From positions 2,852,001 to 2,916,000 of the forward strand of contig JAYJMM010000113.1 of the NCBI GenBank assembly GCA_037349105.1: a stretch of DNA of 64,000 nt. Direction: 5' to 3'. The notes beneath the pieces were generated by a model. The model made no database searches, was not told the DNA's origin, and was given only the letters and a program-made list of their open reading frames with translations. Every line of letters begins with the position of its first letter. Position 1 is the first letter of the stretch. This document shows, one piece after another, positions 44,117-52,600 of this stretch. Source of the DNA: Limnomonas spitsbergensis. Taxonomy: Eukaryota > Chlorophyta > Chlorophyceae > Chlamydomonadales. The position numbers and the translations under genes were made by a program.

Positions 44117-47100
44117 ATGAACTCAATCACATTCAAATATCGAAGCTGCTCAACCATCAGAGCCAAGAAAGATGCCTTAATACATCGGCCTCGCCGATAT
44201 TGGAGGAATTACAACGATCCATGCTTTCCTTCTCTGATACCGAGAGTAATTCACATCGCCTATTCTGCCTTGCCCAACGCCGAGGAGAGGACAGCGACAG
44301 CAACTGATTCCGAGGGCGATGATGCGTTCCTGGCATTCTCTCCCGAGTGAGTTTATTTTCATGCATACGCCTGTTGCTATGCCAGGCCCACCATGCCCCC
44401 TCCTCAAGCAACGCATGCACGCTGACCTCGTACCAAGTCTGGGGATGGACGGAATCCAACATGAGGGCCTTTGGTTGCTGTACAGCGGTTATCAGAACAT
44501 GCCACAAAAGAGGAGCATGCCTTACAGACTCGGATATGTACAGGAAGACTCTGACCTCAAGACATAAAATCCAAAGAGGAGGCGAAGCATGGCAGAGCTG
44601 CTGCCGCATGCCTCGCTCGATGAGCTGCATGCTGTGCCGATGTGCCACACTAGTGCATATTTTATTTAGGGTGCTGAAGCTACTGCCAGTATTTAAAAAC
44701 CAGGAGGCCCTACACTTCCAGTCTTGCTGCCTGGGCCACCGGCTGTAGGACCATCAAGGTTAGGCTCCCATCAGGCCAGTGGTGGCCACCTAGCGGCCTG
44801 CTGAAGGGATATTGTGGAGGGCAAGTAAGCGTGCAGTGTGCCACACGCCTCACTGTTTGAGCTGCATGATGTGCCCCCATGCATGATGTGCCCCCATGCA
44901 TGATGTGCCCCCATGCATGATGTGCCCCCATGCATGATGTGCCCCCATGCATGCACAGCATGCAATATGCATGCATGCATACATCTAGAGTTTTGAGACA
45001 AGACGAGCTTGAACAGAACATGATGTTACATCCCCTGAACAGAACATGATGTTACATCCCCTGAAAAGCTGAGCAGGGGGCATGCACCTCAAATATTGAA
45101 GGCAGCTGCCGCACCCATCCGCCACACAGCGCCATATGGTCGATCGGCGCCACTTATTGGCATGGCCTGCTCGACAGCTGCTGCGCCAGGTGCTGCTCAT
45201 GTTGTGTTCTGTGCACTGTGTCAGGCGAGCCAGCATGGCAAGCAAGCAGCTGCTTAAAGACGCCCTTCAGACAATGCAATGTCATCCCTGGTCACACTGT
45301 ATACACCTCAAACCACACTATGCCACACCCGGTCACACTGGCTGTGCCACCTTCGAAACCCCACCTCTCCCCCTACTTGCACGCCAGTGTGCGGCTGGTC
45401 ACCCGTGCTGCCTGTGCCCCAGGCAACCTCAACCCGTAACCCTAAATCCTGAACCCTTAACCCAACCTGTGCGCGCAGCTTTGACTCCTACCCAAGCTCA
45501 GGGGAGCTCATATCTGACTGGCTGCCGGCTCATACCAGCATGGTCCCAGCAGGCGCGGGCAGGTGATCTGAAAGAGGCTCAACAGCGCTCAATTTCAAAA
45601 CAACACATCTAAAATTCTAGTTAAGATCAAAGTGCACTCTGTAGGAGTCCTGTACCGGTACAGCAATTTATAATCTTGAATTCTCGATCCTCACAACACT
45701 TATATTTCTAAAATTCCATTGTCCCGTGACATTATTCCCAAGTTGAAGAATTAGTCGCGCCCTGTTTACTGACTCATGGAAATAGAAACCGGCCTTACAC
45801 CTATTTCCGAGGGCTGCAGACTCTGCGATTGGTTTGGATCTCGTGACTAAGTATGAAATATGAAATCTCCGTCTGTCAAATATAAAAAAACATTACGCGC
45901 AGGCCTGACCGCGCTGGTTTTCAGATGTGGCAGCAGCGACTGAGCATCCGCGGCCATGAAATCACCCTCGTCGGGCCCTCCAGCATCAACAGCGTCACGT
46001 TCTGGTACTGGAGGCAAGGTGTGGGTTTGTTGTCAGGGCTGGGATGATCCAAGTTCTGGACAGCTAGAGGATCCACCCTATTGCTGTCGTGAGGGTGTTT
46101 CAGCTGCAATTCAGCTACAATTCTGCTATGCTTCAGCTACAATTCAGCTTAAACGCGACCTATGGCCGGGGGGCCTGGTGCAGCATGCCCAGCTGCTTGG
46201 GCCACTAGGGTTTGGCCGATCAAGTTTGGTCCCTATCACCCCATTTGTGACCGCGATATAAGCCCTGAGTACCAGAACCTGTTGAAAGTGCCCCGTAGAA
46301 TGTCATAAGCGGGTTAACTTACTTCGGGATAGAACTACAATGGGCCGAGCGGTACCTCACGCCCATCTCACGCCTCCTGCTTTGGCGGAGCGCGTAGTTT
46401 TTCTTTCTTTCTATGGTAACAGCGCGGATGTGGCTACGGCCTGAAGCTGCGCTGTTTCCTTAACCTCCACGCCCTGATAGGGCGTAGCTTTTTTTTCTTT
46501 CTATCAGAACCCCGCAACACCTGAGCCCCCAAGGCCGGACTCCGTCATGCATGGCTAGGCTATGTATGGCTAGGTGTGGCTAGGTATGGCTAGGTGTGGC
46601 TAGGTATGGCTAGGTATGGCTAGGTATGGCTAGGTATGGCTAGGTATGGCTATGTGTGGCTATGTGTGGCTAGGTATGGCTAGGTATGGCTAGGTATGGC
46701 TATGTGTGGCTATGTGTGGCTAGGTATGGCTATATGTGGGTATGTATGGCTATGTGTGGCTAGGTATGGCTAGGTATGGCTAGGTATGGCTAGGTATGGC
46801 TAGGTATGGCTATGTGTGGCTAGGTATGGCTAGGTATGGCTAGGTATGGCTAGGTATGGCTAGGTAGGCTATGTGCGGCTAGGTATGCATGGCTAGGTGT
46901 GGGGCTGCACCCAGGAACCGGAGCAGGTGGATTTGTCTGTGTGTGTTGTAGACGGGGCAACCAGCTGTCCGGGAAGGGAGAGGGGGGGGGAGTATTTGTT
47001 GTAGACGGGGCAACCAGCTGTCCGGGAAGGGAGAGGGGGGGGGAGTATTTGTTGTAGACAGGGCAACCAGCTGTCCGGGAAGGTAGGGGGGGGAGTATTT

Positions 47101-49616
47101 GTTGTAGACAGGGCAACCAGCTGTCCGGGAAGGGAGGGGGGGGGAGTATTTGTTGTAGACGGGGCAACCAGCTGTCCGGGAAGGGAGGGGGGGGAGTATT
47201 TGTTGTAGACGGGGCAACCAGCTGTCCAGGAAGGGAGGGGGGGGAGTATTTGTTGTAGACGGGGCAACCAGCTGTCCAGGAAGGGAGGGGGGGGAGTATT
47301 TGTTGTAGACGGGGCAACCAGCTGTCCAGGAAGGGAGGGGGGGGAGTATTTGTTGTAGACGGGGCAACCAGCTGTCCAGGAGGGGGGGGGGGGGGAGTAT
47401 TTGTTGTAGACGGGGCAACCAGCTGTCCAGGAAGGGAGGGGGGGGAGTATTTGTTGTAGACGGGGCAACCAGCTGTCCAGGAAGGGAGGGGGGGGAGTAT
47501 TTGTTGTAGACGGGGCAACCAGCTGTCCAGGAAGGGAGGGGGTGGGAGTATTTGTTGTAGACGGGGCAACCAGCTGTCCGGGAAGGGAGGGGGGGGGAGT
47601 ATTTGTTGTAGACGGGGCAACCAGCTGTCCGGGAAGGGAGGGGGGGTATTTGTTTCAGTGCTCACCCCCTTGGTGCACACCCTCCCCCTTTTGACAGCAT
47701 GCAACGGTTCATGACGCATGCCTCAGGTATGAAGGAAATGGATCCTTTCTGGGCAAGGCCCTGGCCCTCAGGCCTGGCTCTGGCCGACCGCATCCTCAGG
47801 TGAGATTTCTTAGTCTAGGCAAAGAAGGCCTAGGGGGTATAGGGTCAAGAGGGAAGGCCCTGACTGGCCGCATCCTCAAGAAGGATTGCCTACTTTAGGG
47901 CTCAGGGTTTTTGGTGGCGGCCCTGTCAGGTGAGATAGTGGTGAGGTGGGTGGAGGGTTTTAAGGGTTTGGGGTGAAGACCCTGTACAGCTCGGGTGAGG
48001 TTGCCTGGTTTAGGGCTAAGGGATTAAGGCCCTGGCAGACCGTATCCTCAGGTGATATTTCTCGGTTAAGGGTTTAGGGTTAGGGATTAGGGCCCTGACG
48101 GACCATAAACATCCTCAGGTGAGATTTCTCGGTCTAGAGTTGAGGGCTTAGGGTTAAGGCCTTGACGGACCATATATAACCTCAGGTGAAGTTGCCTAGT
48201 TGAGGGTTCAGGCCCTGATCGACCCCATCCTCAGGTGAGAATGCAGCCTGCTGCTGCTTTGCACCAGCTTTGATTTGAAACAAAGCACTGCTTCTTTAGC
48301 GTGCTTCAGCCACATCACAGCCTACGAACGGGGGTCTGATTGCATCAAGCCCAGATGTTTCGGTCACCAGCCTTTGGCCCGGTTGGCCAGCTTTGGTCCC
48401 AATCGGCCCAGTGTGGACGGCCCAGTGTGGATGACCCAGTGTGGATGGCCCAGTGTGGCTGCCCATCAGCCCTCCAAATCAGCCCAGTGGTGGCTGCCCA
48501 TCATCAGATCATACATCAATCCTGACAGTGCACTTGCCATCAGCATGTCAGCCCCTGACAGCGCACGTGTGCTGATGGCCTTTTATCAGTGTGGTGGTAT
48601 TATTTGTTGTGCAGGGTCTAGGGTTTAAGCCGGACGGGTATGCAGGGTCGAAGGTGTAGGTCAGGTTGCTGTCAAGCGTTGACGGCTTAAGGTTACAGGA
48701 ACCATACTTAAATGCTGCTGATGCTGATGCTGATGCTGATGCTGATGCTGATGCTGATGCTGATGCTGATGCTGATGCTGATGCTGATGCTGATGCTGAT
48801 GCTGATGCTGATGCTGATGCTGATGCTGATGCTGATGCTGATGCTGATGCTGATGCTGCTTATGATAATATTGGTTTTAATGCTGATGCTGATGCTGATG
48901 TTGCTGATGCTGATGCTTGTGCTGATGCTGCTTATGATGGTGTTGATTGTAATGCTGATGCTTATGCTGACGCTGTGTATGTTGATGCTTATGGTGCTCT
49001 GCTGGTGTTGATGCTAGTGCTGTTTATGTTGTTGCTGCCGCTGTTGCTGCACTCCCAGGGAGCCTGAACTGGTCAGGGGCAAGCGAGTGCTGGAGCTGGG
49101 TGCAGGTGTCGGGGCGCCTGGCATTGCCGCGGCGCTCGCAGGTGAGGCGCAAACAAAATAAGTGTGAAGAAACCTGTAGGCGCCCCCCCCCCCCCAATAA
49201 GTGTGGAGGAACCTGTAGGCGCCCCCCCCCCCCAAATAAGTGTGGAGGAACCTGTAGGCGCCCCCCCCCCCCAAATAAGTGTGGAGGAACCTGTAGGCGC
49301 CCCCCCCCCAAATAAGTGTGGAGGAACCTGTAGGCGCCCCCCCCCCAAATAAGTGTGGAGGAACCTGTAGGCGCCCCCCCCCCCAAATAAGTGTGGAGGA
49401 ACCTGTAGGCGCCCCCCCCCCCAAATAAGTGTGGAGGAACCTGTAGGCGCCCCCCCCCCCCCCAATAAGTGTGGAGGAACCTGTAGGCGCCCCCCCCCCC
49501 CCCCAAATAAGTGTGGAGGAACCTGTAGGCGCCCCCCCCCCCCCCCCAAATAAGTGTGGAGGAACCTGTAGGCGCCCCCCCCCCCCCCCCCCCAAATAAG
49601 TGTGGAGGAACCTGTA

Positions 49617-49654
<38 letters not shown>

Positions 49655-52600
49655 ATAAGTGTGGAGGAACCTGTAGGCGCCCCCCCCCCCCCCCAAATAA
49701 GTGTGGAGGAACCTGTAGGCCCCCCCCCCCCCAAATAAGTGTGGAGGAACCTGTAGGCGCCCCCCCCCCCCCCAAATAAGTGTGGAGGAACCTGTAGGCC
49801 CCCCCCCCCCCAAATAAGTGTGGAGGAACCTGTAGGCCCCCCCCCCCCCCCAAATAAGTGTGGAGGAACCTGTAGGCGCCCCCCCCCCCCCCAAATAAGT
49901 GTGGAGGAACCTGTAGGCGCCCCCCCCCCCAAATAAGTGTGGAGGAACCTGTAGGCGCCCCCCCCCAAATAAGTGTGGAGGAACCTGTAGGCCCCCCCCC
50001 CCAAATAAGTGTGGAGGAACCTGTAGGCCCCCCCCCCCAAATAAGTGTGGAGGAACCTGTAGGCGCCCCCCCCCCCCAAATAAGTGTGGAGGAACCTGTA
50101 GGCGCCCCCCCCCCCCCAAATAAGTGTGGAGGAACCTGTAGGCGCCCCCCCCCCCCCAAATAAGTGTGGAGGAACCTGTAGGCGCCCCCCCCCACATAAG
50201 TGTGGAGGAACCTGTAGGCGCCCCCCCCCCCCAAATAAGTGTGGAGGAACCTGTAGGCGCCCCCCCCCCCCCAAATAAGTGTGGAGGAACCTGTAGGCGC
50301 CCCCCCCCCCCCAATAAGTGTGGAGGAACCTGTAGGCGCCCCCCCCCACCCCAAATAAGTGTGGAGGAACCTGTAGGCGCCCCCCCCCACATAAGTGTGG
50401 AGGAACCTGTAGGCGCCCCCCCCCCCAAATAAGTGTGGAGGAACCTGAAGGCGCCCCCCCCCCCCCAAATAAGTGTGGAGGAACCTGTAGGCGCCCCCCC
50501 CCCCCCAAATAAGTGTGGGGGAACCTGTAGGCGCCCCCCCTCCCCCCCAAATAAGTGTGGAGGAACCTGTAGGCGCCCCCCCCCGCAAATAAGTGTGGAG
50601 GAACCTGCAGGCGCCCCCCCCCCCAAATAAGTGTGGAGGAACCTGTAGGCGCCCCCCCCCCCCCCCAAATAAGTGTGGGGGAACCTGTAGGCGCCCCCCC
50701 CCCCCAAATAAGTGTGGAGGAACCTGTAGGCCCCCCCCCCCCAAATAAGTGTGGAGGAACCTGTAGGCGCCCCCCCCCCACATAAGTGTGGAGGAACCTG
50801 TAGGCGCCCCCCCCCCCCAAATAAGTGTGGAGGAACCTGTAGGCGCCCCCCCCCCCCCAAATAAGTGTGGGGGAACCTGTAGGCGCCCCCCCCCCCCAAA
50901 TAAGTGTGGAGGAACCTGTAGGCGCCCCCCCCCCCACCCCCCCTAAACATGCCTTATAACAGGGCTTCTCATGGCGAATGTTGTAGGCTTCCATACTTGG
51001 ATGCCTTCCGCTTTGACTGTGCCTGTTTTAGCAGGGCCCAGAGGTGTAATGTTGCTTAAAATCTGCTGCGGCCCCTAGGGGTCCAGGTATTGCAGAACGT
51101 CTTATTCAAGGCTCCCTCCATCGTACCCACAGTAGTCCCAACTGCCTACCGGTGTACGCAAGGTATCCCTGTAGGCAGTTGGGACTACTGTGGAGCCATG
51201 AGAGGGAGGGGGGGCATGGGTTAGTGTCTCAAAATTCACGTTCCTCAGATTCCTGCTCTTGTTCCCACCTGCATTCCACACGTAGTACACAGCATCTAGA
51301 TCTCAGATCTTTAGATCTGGCTTGCAAAGCTGAACCTGATGGTGCCGGCACTCAGATGGTGCCGGCACCTGTACGCCCTCCTCAAGACCCAGGCCCCCAT
51401 CCTCTACCATATGCGTGCCTCCTTTGGTCTCTCCAGGGGGACTCAAAGTAGTCACCACCAACCATGAGCCTCTCCTCTCTACCCAGTTTGTATTCAAGTG
51501 CACACTAGGCCACCTTGGGGGGTCCGCTGGGCGGCCACCACTGGGCCAATCGGGACCAAACCTAGACTGGCCTACGTTCGGTGACCTGAGCAGCATGCAC
51601 CAGGGCTGGCTGCACCAGGCCCCTCGCGGCCGCCACAAGCATCACGTTGTGGACAAAGTGCGGCAACAAGCACCATGGTGCCTGCGGCCACACGCGGCCA
51701 CAAGCACCACGGTTTGGCCAAAGTGTTGCTGAATTATGTCTAAATTAAAATAAAAACTCTGCAGGTGCACGCAAGGTCGTGATCCACGAACAAGAGTCCC
51801 TCCCATTGCCTCTCTTCAGGTGCTCCCTAACGTGACCAGATAATCACGGCCAGGCATGAGCCCCCCTCCTTATCCTCTGCAGGTGCACTAGCAAGGCCGT
51901 GATCAACGACCCAGAGCTCCCCTCCCCCCTCCAGGTGCACTCTGAATTGATCAGTTCATCACCGCAGCCATGAGCCCCCCTCCTTATCCTCTGCAGGTGC
52001 ACGCAGGGTTGCTATGAACAGCACCCAGGAGCCCTCCCCTCTCTCTCCAGGTGCACTGAAGCGATCAGTTGATCACCGCCAGCCAACAGCCTCTTCTTAT
52101 CATCTGCAGGTGCGCTGGAGGTGGTGATCACCGACCGCGAGCCCCTTTCGCTGGATTGTGCTGCCCTGAGTGCGAGGGCCAGCGGCTTGCAGGCCAGGGT
52201 GGAGAAGAAGGGACCCTCCGGGCAGGAACAGTCGAGCAGCAGCAGCAGCGAGGTTGAGGGGGGAGGAGGAGGAGGTCTGGAGCGCGGGAGTGGGCACCTA
52301 GACCAGAGCGGGCGGTGTGAGGTGGTGTGCACGCTGCTGGACTGGTCTCTACCAGTACCGGAGTGGCTGCGAGGAAGGTGCGCAGCATGAGGACATTGCG
52401 TAGCACCCTAAACGCTGTAGCTAGGGTTCGTCCCTGATTTGGGCCACTTTGCAGGGTTTGTCCCCGTGGTTTTACATGCTTTATGATTTATGGGAGATTA
52501 TCAAGCAGACAGGTCTCAGTTGGGTCCGGAGTAGCTGCGGGGAAGGTGCGCTGCATGAGGACCTCTGTGGATCACCCTTCATTAGTTCATGCTGTAGCTA

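Noticed and set aside
46850..47719. Minus-strand frames of 179-289 codons with repeated SWLPRLQQILPP
   Set aside because: Translation of the 54 bp G-rich satellite in all three frames, inside an intron.
48666..49067. Asp-Ala or Met-Leu repeat proteins
   Set aside because: GCTGAT hexamer array lying in METTL21-like intron 4.
49014..50994. Three overlapping minus-strand open frames of 589-656 codons
   Set aside because: They are produced by the C-run minisatellite in METTL21-like intron 5; all three frames stay open because the repeat has few stop codons.
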